NCBI GenBank assembly: GCA_030704615.1
Contig: CM060731.1
Span: 85,912,756-85,976,755 of the forward strand
Length of the DNA: 64,000 nucleotides
Direction of reading: 5' to 3'
From: Takakia lepidozioides
Lineage: Eukaryota > Streptophyta > Takakiopsida > Takakiales > Takakiaceae
How positions within the stretch are numbered: position 1 is the first letter of the stretch; each line of letters starts with the position of its first letter. The position numbers were made by a program, and so were the translations under genes. The notes under the pieces were generated by a model. The model did no database searches and was not told the DNA's origin. It saw nothing but the letters and a program-made list of their open reading frames with translations. This document shows, piece by piece, positions 22,696 to 33,119 of this stretch.

Positions 22696-23120
22696 GGTGC
22701 ATCAGCTGTAGTCCTACTGAACACAACGTCACCAGAGCACAAACGATCCCACAACCACAACTATGGATTGGCTGACCTCAAACCCACTCCCCTGCAGCGC
22801 AAGTGCCAAAAACTGAAAAGGAGAGGGACAGAATGTCCTCATAACATGTAAGGCCATTCATTGGTGAAGAAACATAATGTGGGCGGGTTCACATCAGTAC
22901 CATCATACACACTTACCAGGAAACAGAACATCCATCTGGGTTTTGCACATAGGGAGTGGACATCTATTCACACAATCAGCAAATGGCTGTATGGCGGAGC
23001 CCAGCATCGGAGCCCCAAAAGGCCTAAAGACTCTCAATGTTTGTAAACACAGGTGCAGACACAATTCAATTGATAGCTTGGATATCCGGTGGTCTGTATG
23101 GTGATAGCACCCCGGGCAGT
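22696..23120. other. Upstream region of the TNPA-like gene
   Basis: No gene recognised. The interval contains the likely promoter and leader of the minus-strand TNPA-like gene. The right border of the CACTA interval is probably lost where LINE sequence begins near 23124. Confidence 0.3.
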
Positions 23121-23123
23121 GAG

Positions 23124-24300
23124 TCAGACAATGACCCTATGACGTTGGTAGTAAGACTTACCTTCGTATAAAGCATTGATCCGGGTTTTCCAGATATCCT
23201 CTAGAAATCCCTTCACACAAGCATCAATCTGCTGTGTGTGATTTGCCCAAAAACTAGGCCTCAGGAGGGCCTGGGCTTTTGGCTCAGCCTCGAGTCTTTC
23301 AAAGTTGGTAAACAGGGGTACAGGCACAATTCCCTTGATAGAATTGAAGAGAGCGTCTCTTTGGTGAGAGAACCCCGGACAGCGTATCAGAAAATGAATA
23401 CTGTCTTCAGATTGCCCACACAACGGACAATTGCACTCTCCCTTTCCGATCTGCTTCTGTTTGCTGTTCAAAGGTAGGCTTCCTGCCCTGAGTTTAAATT
23501 TCAGTCTAGTGCCGAGAGTGGGTGGACCCTTCAGGTCATCCAAGATGTCCACCCCCATGTCACTGACTGGAAACAAGTTCAGGGAAGTTCTCTGCCTAAC
23601 TTCATTTTCATCAGACAATCTCATGGCAACAGACATGGCTTCAGACACTACAGCCTGTAAGGCAGATTTATCCAGCAGGGTCAAGACTTGCGGATCCAGG
23701 TCCAGGTCCAGGTCCTTGAGAATCTTTTCTACTCTCTTCTGCCAGGACTTAGTCTGTTTGACAGGGCGGTCCTGTTTCCAAGATTTAGAGTCGATCAACT
23801 TAGGATATCTGGTGTTGGGCATATGTTGCAGCTGACCCCACCATCTGACCTTGAATTCATCTCGTCGGGAGCTTAAGGATGGGATGCCAAACTCACCCCC
23901 GAACAGCCACATTGGCTGTTTTCTCCATGCTGACATACACTCCTTAAGCACCCCCACTTGAATGGATTCTAGAGACTTAGCCTGGTTGGAGTTATCAACC
24001 CATATAGCAGATCCGTACTCCAAGGCAGGTCTAATAACGCGACAAAGCATGGTTTTCTTAACCTCAGAGATGACCCCTCTGCAGTGGAAAAATTTAGTGA
24101 GCCCCAGAGCTTTGCCCTTGCCAGTTTGAACAACTTTCCGTATATGTGCATCCCAATTACAATTGGAGGAAAACTCAACGCCTAGGTAAGTGTAGGAAGG
24201 GAGGACCGAGATCTCTTGGCTACCCCACTGCCACTTAAGATCACTTCCTCCCTCTCCTCTGTCGTTGATTGCTACCACTGCACATTTCTGCCTAACTTCA
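23124..24300 (-). pseudogene. LINE ORF2 C-terminal half
   Basis: On the minus strand a 384-residue open frame (24278-23124) carries the region after the reverse-transcriptase palm. It has TYLGVEFSSNCNWDAHIRKV, typical of the thumb-side segment of plant LINE ORF2, then RPALEYGSAIWVDNS. Near the end is a CCHC knuckle, CNCPLCGQSEDSIHFLIRCP. The frame ends after GFLEDIWKTRINALYEGKSY. In the family ORF2 nicks target DNA and reverse-transcribes element RNA. Endonuclease and the catalytic YADD are missing because the element is cut at about 24300, where a second LINE begins on the opposite strand. Otherwise this is one of the best-preserved frames in the window. Confidence 0.85.
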
Positions 24301-24310
24301 TTTTCTGCCC

Positions 24311-25474
24311 AATCACATCTCCTCTACGCTGATGATGTTGCCCTTTTGGCACAATCCCCGGTCTTTCTGCAACGCCATCTCTAAATTTTGGAACAGTTCT
24401 GCAAAGACTATGGGATGCAAGTCAATCTTAGCAAGACCAAGATCATGGTCTTCAATGGCCAGGCTGATCGTAGATTCATCTTCAACCAGCAGGAAATTGA
24501 GATTGTCAAATCATACCGGTACCTAGGTCTGGTTATCCACTCCCCCAAGTTTCACTTTGCAGCCACTGCCTTGGACAGATTGACTAAAGGTAAGGCGGCC
24601 TCCGTCCGCCTTCACGCCAAATGCAAGCAAATACATGTGCGGCATCCCCCGACCAAAAAGTGTCTGTTTGACACCGTCATCAGCCCTGCTACCATCTATG
24701 GTTGTGAGTTCTGGGCACCTGGTGTCCCTGTCTCCTGGTGGGAAAAGATTTTGGAACCATTACAGTCATCTTTTCTCCAAGCAATGCTTGGCGCCAGGAG
24801 CACAACTCCCTCTCAGATCCTAGGTGCAGAGTTTGCATGTGTACCATTGCAATCCGAGGCACAGTTCAGGCTTACAATCTGTGAGGAATAGATTGCAGGC
24901 CCTTCCACCCAAAGGCCTCACAACATCTATGAGGCTCAAAGCTGCAGGTTTTGGGAACTCCTGGTATGCTCGAGTGGACAGTTTATTTCAACGTAACGGA
25001 CTTTCTACTACTTTCCTATTACCAATGAACCCAGATGAGGTGGACATCACATCCACACATGACCGCAACAGACTCATTCGGAGAGAGCTTATGGAATTAC
25101 ATGTGAAGAGAACTTGGATGCTACCCAATCTCACAACAAAGTTCCACTTCTATCGAGAGACATTCTTGGTGCTCCGCGATGATAGAATCTTGAGACCAAA
25201 TTACCTTTCAGCACCCTTAGCTCCTTCCCTCCTGAGGGCATTGGGGCAGTTCAGGGTGGGTTCCCACAACCTACGGATAGAGACTGGCAGATGGGAAAAC
25301 CTGCAACGGGAGGACCGCCTATGTCCAGCTTGCATAGGGCGCAGCAAGGAAATTGAAACTGAAGAACACTTCTTCTTCTACTGCCCTCTATACTACGAGA
25401 TCCGATTGAACAACTTTATGGATATGTGCATCCCAGTTTCAGTTTCAGGAGAACTCAACGCCCATAGAACATGA
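24311..25474 (+). pseudogene. Second LINE ORF2 fragment, opposite strand
   Basis: The plus strand starts within the palm at the catalytic box YADDVALLAQ (24325). A TAA at 24382 is followed by ILEQFCKDYGMQVNLSKTK, KSYRYLGLVIHSPKFHFA and HPPTKKCLFDTVISPATIYG. A frameshift near 24885 joins to the frame beginning at 24824, which continues with WYARVDSLFQRNGLS. It ends in a CCHC knuckle, LCPACIGRSKE...EEHFFFYCP. It is a different LINE lineage from the minus-strand neighbour. The two meet head-to-head at about 24300. Upstream ORF2 parts are absent. Confidence 0.8.
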
Positions 25475-25497
25475 ACAGAAGTAGGGGTAGAACTCAC

Positions 25498-25797
25498 CTC
25501 ATGCGCAGCGGGTTTGTGCTGTTTGCGCACCTTTTGGAGAGACTCTGCAGATGGAGGTGCAATTTCCGCCGAACTGTCCTCCACCTCATCGTCGTCGCCC
25601 ATGCTATAGTTGCTTGTGTCAGAATCCAAACTGGAAGACTGCCCACTGCTCTGCCTTCCCTCTCGCACCGACACCATCTGTACCAGATTCAGTCGAGCCA
25701 GGCGGGGGCTCCTTCGCACCGCGGGGCTGGAATGTGCACAAGTGGGAGGAGGTGATGCTGCCTCGGCGGTTGACCGCTTCTTACTAGGCGTGGACAT
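25498..25797 (-). pseudogene. Orphan first exon of an unknown gene
   Basis: From an ATG at 25797 the minus strand encodes 100 residues: MSTPSKKRSTAEAASPPPTC, then SSPAVRRSPRLARLN, then an acidic Ser-rich stretch. It ends at GAG followed by a good donor (GTGAGT) at 25497. The composition (basic patch, SPRLAR, acidic tail) is that of an N-terminal exon of a transposon-encoded or nuclear protein. Immediately beyond the donor lies the end of the plus-strand LINE, so the rest of the gene was displaced by that insertion. No domain recognised. Confidence 0.4.
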
Positions 25798-26410
25798 AGA
25801 CCATGACAAAGATGAAGACGAGCGAGGACATAGACCATGAGCAAGACAAAGACGAGCGAGGAAGACCAAGACATGCAAAGGAGGAAAGAAGGACAAGGAG
25901 GGGAGTGTGATCACACACCCCCCGAGCTCAAGGTGAAGATCCGGCCGTTGTTGATTTCAAATATGAACACGTGTCGTGCATCCGACACTATGGCCTTTTC
26001 GACTTTGAGACGTTAAACCCTAAACCACTTATAGTCCTCCAGACAACTAGATGTAGTGATTCACACAACTGACATTTGGTTGGCCTGTTATGCAGGCTTG
26101 TTCTGTAATCTCCTGTGGACATCATACAGTTTCTTTGTTTCTTTCATTTTTTGTAATGCTTGAACAGTTCATATCCTCAATGTCTTATTGCAGTCCAGGC
26201 TTCAAGCAAATGAGAGGTAGTCCTGGTAGGATGGTCAATGTCCTTAAAAGCGGCCTTGTCTATTATCCATCCAAAAACTAAAGGTCTCATCTATCATGGT
26301 TAATATATGCTTGGATAAGAAAATGACTCGGTATGTCTTCTTTTTCACAATCACGGGGAGGGTTACCTCGACTCACTAGCTGATCTCTTAGCACAATTGA
26401 CACCAAGCCC
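25798..26410. other. Non-coding stretch
   Basis: No gene recognised. Short repeats of a GACAAAGACGAGCGAGGA type occur at 25806-25862, upstream of the orphan exon. The remainder to 26410 shows no supported feature. Confidence 0.3.
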
Positions 26411-26419
26411 TTGACACGG

Positions 26420-26560
26420 TTTCCATGTGCATGTCAGCATGCTCCAAAACAGCCAATATGGCTGTTCGAGGCGAGTTTGGCATTCGTTCCTAAAGCTCCC
26501 GACGACATAAATTCAAGGTCAGATGGTGGGGCCAGTTGCAACAATGAACCAATATTAGCC
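26420..26560 (+). pseudogene. Short LINE fragment
   Basis: In one plus frame, with a single stop, the text MSACSKTANMAVRGEFGIRS then SSRRHKFKVRWWGQLQQ matches the minus-strand LINE at 23.9 kb (MSAWRKQPMWLFGGEFGIPS, SSRRDEFKVRWWGQLQHM). It is about 140 bp and isolated. Confidence 0.65.
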
Positions 26561-26731
26561 TTGAGTAGTTCTCTGACTCTTTGTGGGCCCTTCTATGGTT
26601 ATTTGTTTGTTGTTCTACTCCTTGTGGCCCTTTAGGAATCCCACAGACGTGATACACATATCTCTTTCCTCACTTTCGGTCCTTCACTGACTACCAGAAA
26701 TGTCACACCGTATGTCTGCATCTGAAACTTT

Positions 26732-27351
26732 TCACCTTTGAGACAACATTCTGCAGCACGCTCTGCTAGCTTCACATTGCCATGTATTCTGCAGGCACCA
26801 AGTAAAGCCCCACACTAAAGCATCTGGTTTAATTGGCATTCTGTTGATGAAATTCTCCGCCTCATCCAAGCGCCCTGCATGGCCAAGAAGGTCAACCATG
26901 CAGCCAAAATGTTTTCCTGTTGGAATGATTCTATTATCACACACAGCAGATTGATGCTTGTGTGAAGGGTTTTCTAGAGGATATCTGGAAAACCCGGATT
27001 AATTCCTTATATGATGGTAAGTCTTACTACCACCGTCAGCCCCTGACGGAGGTAGGTTCTGTTCCTTTTGTTCCCGCTCAAACTGGGCGCAGGGTCAATG
27101 GCCACAAGGCTACGGCATACAACGTCTTATGAGTACAATCTATAATCTCTACTCATAGAATGGAAATAGTGTTGTCCTTCATCTACTAGGCCCATATGGC
27201 TGCATGCAGACAGAACTGCAATGAGTGTAACATCATTTGGCTTCACCCCTTGCTGTTTCAAAACTTGGTTGAAAAGTTGCAGAGCATCTTTGCCATGCCC
27301 TTGCTGAGAATATCCGAAGACCTGCTTGCCCTCTTCTACAGGTGGGCACAA
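26732..27351 (-). pseudogene. PPR protein fragment split by a LINE insertion
   Basis: Minus strand. The upstream part (27351-27139) gives YSQQGHGKDALQLFNQVLKQ, VKPNDVTLIAVLSACSHMG and HYFHSMSRDYR. The downstream part (26938-26732) continues IPTGKHFGCMVDLLGHAGRL and then FINRMPIKPDALVWG. Together they are the last PPR repeats before the E domain of a plant PLS-class PPR protein, a class that binds organelle RNA. The reading jumps across about 200 bases of LINE sequence. Downstream of WG the normal E-motif text degrades. No DYW domain is present. A decayed, probably duplicated gene. Confidence 0.8.
26939..27138 (+). mobile_element. 5'-truncated LINE insertion with target duplication
   Basis: The 200-bp insert encodes, on the plus strand, TQQIDACVKGFLEDIWKTRI followed by NSLYDGKSYYHRQ, matching the last residues of the LINE ORF2 at 23.1 kb. 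It then ends in a short 3' tail. TCTATTATC at 26930-26938 and TCTATAATC at 27139-27147 look like a 9-bp target-site duplication with one mismatch. Extreme 5' truncation is typical of LINE integration. Confidence 0.7.
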
Positions 27352-27874
27352 GGAGTGTCGTTGAGGCTGAAAAGGGGAAATTTGACCAGGTCATATCCGT
27401 TTGTGTTACTTCGAAGGTGTGGGCCAGCCTGCCCGAAGGTCAAAACAGGTGCATGCTGACATATGAAAGTATGGCGCCGTGGAGATTGTTGGCTGTGAGG
27501 TGGGGATGGGGTTATCATCTTTCCTGGTAAATGAAGATATGATTGACATATCTCCTCTCCCATAAACTGTCACATTTCCTATAGGAAGTTCTTGTGACGC
27601 CCTTGACATGCTGTTGATGTGAATGAAAGCAGGCTGCAGTAGCAACAATGGAGAATTCAGGGTGTTTGGATTGGGGCAGAGCATACCATGGAAGAGAACA
27701 AGGGGCCCAATAGTTCGTGCAGTTGGGGGAGTTGATGTATGTACTTCCCCACACGGCCTTTGCCTCTCTTCACCATCTGTACCGAAGGTGCATAGATGGA
27801 ACAAATCTCCAGTCTTTTGGTGTGCTCTTGTAATTCTGATATGCCCATAGACCCACTTCTCTCTTCTGTCTGTC
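27352..27874. other. Unassigned stretch between PPR fragment and TNP2 gene
   Basis: Overlapping minus-strand frames (for example 27804-27406) show no domain I recognise. The stretch may include upstream parts of the decayed PPR gene and the 5' leader of the TNP2 gene. I do not call a gene. Confidence 0.25.
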
Positions 27875-27892
27875 TTGAGTTCCCCAACAAAA

Positions 27893-30511
27893 ATGAGTTC
27901 CCCTCGCCCATGTGGAGGACTTCCAATTAATCACCCCTGTAGACAGAACAACCGGGATGACAGGTTGTGGGAAAGAGAAGTGGCACGTGCCCGAGCCCTT
28001 GGGCTTTCAAGGATGCCATGCCCATGTGAACGTTGTTTGGGCACTACAAGTAGATCTGAGGACGGTGTGCGCACACATCTCCTTCACCACAAAAGACATG
28101 AAGCATTTCGGGTGTGGATTGGAGATGGACCTGCAGACGAAGACGATGAGGAGTGGGCACAATTGGACAATGCACACCCCCGAGGGAGCCATACAGACAG
28201 GCCAGACGAGGACTATGTCATGGGCGCAGGACAGGAACCAGGCATGGACGGAGGGGTGGAGATTACTCGAATGTTGCAGGAAGCATTCCACATCATGGAC
28301 AATGCTGAAGAGGGGGACGGCGCTGCGACAACTGGGGATGGTGATGACGCAGGAAATGAAGGCATTCACGTGGGGGAAGGCGTGGAAGGAGGTGGAGATG
28401 GAAATGAGAATTCTGCACACATGACACTAGAAGAAGCATGTGTGCCACTGTACGAGGGATGCAAATCCACAAAGCTTGCTGCCAGCATGCTGTTGATGAA
28501 CCTGTGCACAACCCACGGTGTGTCAGACCATTTTGTGGACGAGTTGTTCTCTTTGCTTCGGCTGAACTTGCTTCCACAACCAAATCAAATGCCAAAAAGC
28601 TGTCACATGGCCAACAAAATGATTGGGAAGCTCGGCCTCAACTACGTGAAAATACATGCATGTCCAAAAGGACATGTACTTTTCAGAAGAGAGTACAAGG
28701 ACGCTATGGAGTGCCCCAAATGCGGTGCAGCCCGATACCATGATGTGGGCAGGTTACAACAGCCAGTCAAGGTGTTGAGGCACTTTCCCCTTATCCCCCG
28801 TCTATTACGAATGTACAAATGCAAGACCATTAGTGAGCTCATGACTTGGCATTCCAGGAATGCCTCAAACGATGGTTTGGTAAGGCATGTCCCAGATTCC
28901 CTTGCATGGAAGCATATAGATGCAACTTGGCCCGATTTCGCCGAGGACCCACGCAATGTGCGATTGGCTGTATCTACGGATGGAGTAAACCCATACGGAT
29001 CAAAGAGTTGCACATGGTCCACATGGCCCGTGCAGTTGGTGGCATACAACCTGCCACCATGGTTGACAACAAAGAAATTCTTTGTCATGTTGTCTCTCTT
29101 GATTCCAGGCAAGGAGTCCGTGACAAATGCAAACATAGATGTGTATTTGCAACCATTGATTGAAGAGCTACAGGAACTATGGATTGGAGTTGAAGCTTAC
29201 GACATTTTGAAACCAGTAGGGCAACGGAGTTTCACCCTCCGTGCCATACTCATGTGGTCAATCCACGATTTCCCCGCATATGGCCTTGTTGCGGGTTGCA
29301 AGACGAAGGGCTACAAAGGGTGCCCCATTTGTGGGCCCTATGTGGATTCACGGCACTCAAAGCCATTAGGGAAGACAATATACATGGGGCATCGACGTTA
29401 CCTTGCAAGAAACCACCCCTACCGACGAGCAGGCCGGCACTTCAATGGATGTGTTGAAAAGAGAATGGCACCAAATGCTGTGACACCGGAGGAGACATTG
29501 CAATTTGCAAAGGAGAAAGAGGCGTTCATGGAGATTGGAGGGAGAGAAGGAAGTAGTGCGGATCCAGCCATGTCGCACGGGGTGAAGCGCCGGACAATCC
29601 TTTGGGATTTGCCATACTGGAAGGTGCATGAATCCCCCCCCCCCCCATTCACTCACTTTCTTTCACATTGTGCTTCCTGGAATTACCTTTACTGTCAGGA
29701 GTCCTTCCACCAACTCCTAAGTCAGTGTAACTACTATGCAGTAGATGTTGAAGTCGTACACCTCACTGTATAGAGGATCGTGCAGTTGTTGAAAGCAGAA
29801 TGTAGTAACATGGACAACTTCTGCCACATATTCTACTATTTTTGCCCATAGAACTTGGTCTCATGGGAGGACATTTGGCATTTCAGAACCTCTTGCAGCG
29901 GTACCTCCTGGACCCCATGCATTGTGAGAAGAACTTCTGCGAGAACATTCTGAAGACTATCTTTGGGGAGAAGGATACGATAAACGTACGAAAGGACATG
30001 GAGATTGAAGGGATACGGTCACATCTGTGGCTAAGGCCTGATCCAAATAGACCAGGCAAAGTGCTCATGCCAGCAGCATCATACGTCCTGACCAAATCAG
30101 AGCAAGAGGAATTTTTGAAGACATTGGGAGCCATGAAAGTGCCAACCGGATTCTCGGGTGCTTTCCAAAAGCATGCCATAAACAAGAAATGGTCGGGGAT
30201 GAATTCACATGATCTACACGTGATGATGCAGCAGATTTTGCCAGTGTGCATTCGGGGAACGATGGCGTCGGGTCCTCGAACAACCATAATGCGTGTAAGT
30301 CGAGTGTTTAGGAAGATTTGTGCGAAGGTGTGGGATCCGAGGGACATTACATCACTGCATGAGGATGTGGCTGTGACCCTATGTTTGCTAGAGAAAGAAT
30401 TCCCTCCATCATTCTTTGACGTCATGACGCACTTGCTAGTGCATCTTGTAGAGGAGCTGCATGTGTGTGGGCCCGTAGCCAGCCGTTGGATGTACCCCAT
30501 GGAGAGGTACA
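27893..30511 (+). CDS. CACTA (En/Spm) TNP2-type transposase, one intron
   Basis: ATG at 27893. Exon 1 (27893-29623) begins with a transposase-associated domain (DRLWEREVARARALGLSRM, CPCERC). After an acidic linker it has the TNP2 core: CPKGHVLFRREY, a CxxC (CPKC), RHFPLIPRLLRMYKCKTISE, LAVSTDGVNPYG, WSIHDFPAYGLVAGCKTKGY and CPIC. A phase-0 intron (29624-29886, GT...AG) joins LWDLPYWK to NLLQRYLLDPMHCEKNFCEN, which restores the family order. Exon 2 continues through the DUF4218 region (EKEFPPSFFDVMTHLLVHLV, WMYPMERYMK). After about 30511 the expected text is lost, so the 3' end, with DUF4216, is missing or degraded. TNP2 proteins bind CACTA ends and catalyse excision and insertion. The poly-C run at 29635 sits in the intron, so it does not break the frame. 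This is the best-preserved transposase in the window. Confidence 0.88.
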
Positions 30512-30960
30512 TGAAGTTTCAGTCACTTTGCAAAGTCCTCCCTCGTTTGGGATCCAGGCTCTCCCAAGTTGCGGAGGACAGCAAACTATAGCGTAGGAAT
30601 TCGGAGCCATTGAACACCGCACGAAGTTGGCAAGTGCGAGGTTCAGTATAGCGACAGACCAAGGCTCACAGGCACCATGTAAGTGGATATGCGGAGTCCA
30701 TCGACGATTGGATGTCGCACATTGAAGTGGAAAGTATTGTTTCAAGCTACATGCATGAAGGTGAGAGGTGTGATTCCATATCCAGTAAGTATGACAATGA
30801 TGGCCGATTCGGCGACGAAATAACATCTCTTGACAGTTTCTCCTGAGGGTGGATCCAGCAGTATTCTCGGTGCAGACATGAATGTTCGCACTCACAAGTG
30901 CCAGGACTGTTAGTTAAAACGGTTAGACAACCAAGTTGTGCTCATTAAGACAGGCCGCAA
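30512..30960. other. Degraded 3' part of the TNP2 region
   Basis: Homology to the second TNP2 copy stops after MERYMK. Some residual words remain but no continuous frame. It borders the palindrome array A3. Confidence 0.3.
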
Positions 30961-30994
30961 TTGTGTTGTTTCGGAACAATGCAACCAATTGAGG

Positions 30995-32190
30995 TTCCGC
31001 ATGCGGAAATGAGGTTTAGCATTTCCGTCCGGAGTGATACTTTCGATTGCTGTTGGACGGAAATACGGCGCCGCATTTCCGTTTTGCATCTTAGTCATGC
31101 ACCAGTGCGACGGAAAACCGACACCGAGTTTCCGTCCGGGGGAAACCTTTATACTCTCCAGAACGGAGATGCGGTGCCGCATTTCCATCCAACAAGTACA
31201 GTATGTGACAGTGGAACGGAAATGCGGTACCGCTTTTCCGTTCTGCTTGAAAATCATGAACCACTGGAACTGAAATGCGGCACAACATTTCCGTCCGAGT
31301 CGCACTTTCCGACATTCCAGAACGGAAATGCGGCGCCGCATTTGCGTTTTGTATCTGAGGCATGGAGCTGAGGGACGGAAATGCGGCACCGCATTTCCGT
31401 CCGAGTCGCACCTTCCGACATTCCAGAACGGAAATGCGGCACCGCATTTTCGTTCTGACTGAAAATCGTGAACCATCGGAACTGAAATGCGGCACCGCAT
31501 TTCCATCCGAGTCGCACCTTCCGACATTCCAGAACGGAAATGCGGCACCGCATTTCCGTTCTGACTGAAAATCGTGAAACATCGGAACTGAAATGCGGTA
31601 CCGCATTTCCGTCGGAGTCGCACCTTCCGACATTCCAGAACGGAAATGCGGTGCCGCATTTCCGTTTTGTATGTGAGGCATGGAGCTGTGGGACGGAAAT
31701 GCGGCACCGTATTTCCGTCCGGGTGAGACCTTCATACTCTCCAGAACGGAAATGCGGCACGACATTTCCGTTCAACAACTAAGGTATGTGAACGTGGAAC
31801 AGAAATGCGGTACCGCATTTCCGTTTTGATTGAAAATCATGAACCACGGGAACTGAAATGCGGCACCGCATTTCCGTCCGAGTCGCATCTTCCGACATTC
31901 CAGAATGGAAATGCGGGGCCGCATTTCCCTTTTGTATCTCAAGCATGGAGCTGTGGGACAGAAATGCGGTGCCGCAATTCCGTCCGTGTGAGACCTTCAT
32001 ACTCTCTAGAACGGAAATGCGGCACCACGTTTTCGTTCAACAACTAAGGTATGTGAAGGTGGAACGGAAATGCGGTGCCGCATTTTCGTCCAACAAGTAC
32101 GGTATGTATAGCTTCGGGATGGTACTTAACGGAAATGCGGCGCCGCATTTGCTTTTTCACTCTAACTCATCAGACGCTAGGACGGAAATG
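30995..32190. repeat. Palindrome array A3, about 53-bp period
   Basis: About twenty copies of the AAATGCGG(T/C)(A/G)CCGCATTT palindrome, usually within ACGG...CCGT. From about 31320 to 32090 successive copies start almost exactly 51-54 bases apart. A small set of spacers rotates, including GTCGCACCTTCCGACATTCC, CTGACTGAAAATCGTGAACC and AGACCTTCATACTCTC. Versions with GGTACC or GGCGCC centres are perfect palindromes. The array ends about 900 bases before the WDGNHRL gene. Reading frames through it on both strands are repeat by-products. Confidence 0.9.
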
Positions 32191-32502
32191 CCATGATATG
32201 TGAACACGTGGACCAACGGAATTGCGGCACATGTCTGCACTCTATGTGAGTGAAGTGGCAGGAGGCGGCGTGGCCTGACGGTTGGATAATGATGTTTGTT
32301 TTTCGGACGGCAGGCGTACCCTTGACGATTTGAATTTTGTAATGACGCATAGTCCAGGAGGAGACACTTTCGTCCAAGCCTTTCGAACCCAAGTGGTGCA
32401 TCACCGCCGTTTCATCTTCTTTTGTCGTGTCTACTCAATCACCCCTCTCGCGCCCTTTCCATCTGCACTCTTCTCCCCTTTTCCCTGTCTCTGTTCTTCT
32501 TA

Positions 32503-33060
32503 TGCTTGAACCTGAGAGGGAGGGAGTGCGTGCACTAAAGAAGAGACATCGTCGCAAGCTCCGAAAATTGTACTTCGGACGTAGGCCAATGCCGAAGGGG
32601 AGGAAACAGATGCGTCTACAGGAGGAGATTGCCATCTCGAAGCAGCAGGCCACGCAGGCAACCCAGCCACCAGTGAGAGCTCCGTGCTATCGGGATTCGC
32701 GCAGCTGATCGAGCACAGAAACCCCCCTCATTTTTCTTCTGCAATTCTTAGACTGTATGCTAGGAGACTTGAATGCAGAAGATGTTTGCATGCCTAACCG
32801 GAAAGGTGGACGTGCTGGAGGGATCACAAGAATCCGAAGAGCCGCAGGAAGAGTCCGTGGAGCTAGCTGCAGCACGCACACCCAGCCGATCCACGAGCAC
32901 GGGTCTTCCTGCCGGGCCTAGCCCTGTGTGTTTCAAGGACGCGGCTTTGAAGGGCAAGTCTTTGCAGTTCAAAGCCCCAGAGAGCGACTCGCGTTTGAAG
33001 GTCATGGAGAATCGCCAGCAGGGGTCGGGCCCTTCTCCAGCAAAGACGAAGAAGAAGTAG
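32503..33060 (+). other. Possible upstream exons of the WDGNHRL gene
   Basis: Two open stretches: 32503-32708 encodes a very basic peptide (KKRHRRKLRKLYFGRRPMPK), and 32773-33060 encodes a Ser/Pro-rich peptide ending PAKTKKK. Neither has a recognised domain and splice links to the downstream frame are uncertain. They may be 5' exons of the gene that follows, or unrelated. Confidence 0.3.
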
Positions 33061-33119
33061 CCCGTCCTTCAACTTGTTTCTGAACCGGACCAGGCCGTTC
33101 CCCCCCCCTACCCAGGTGA

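Noticed and set aside
28426-28450. CACTAGAAGAAGCATG as a CACTA end inside the TNP2 gene
   Set aside because: It is part of the open transposase frame and lacks any partner.
30995-32190. CRISPR-like regularity of repeats and spacers in array A3
   Set aside because: The repeats are palindromes of a dispersed family, the spacers themselves recur, there are no cas genes, and the context is plainly eukaryotic.
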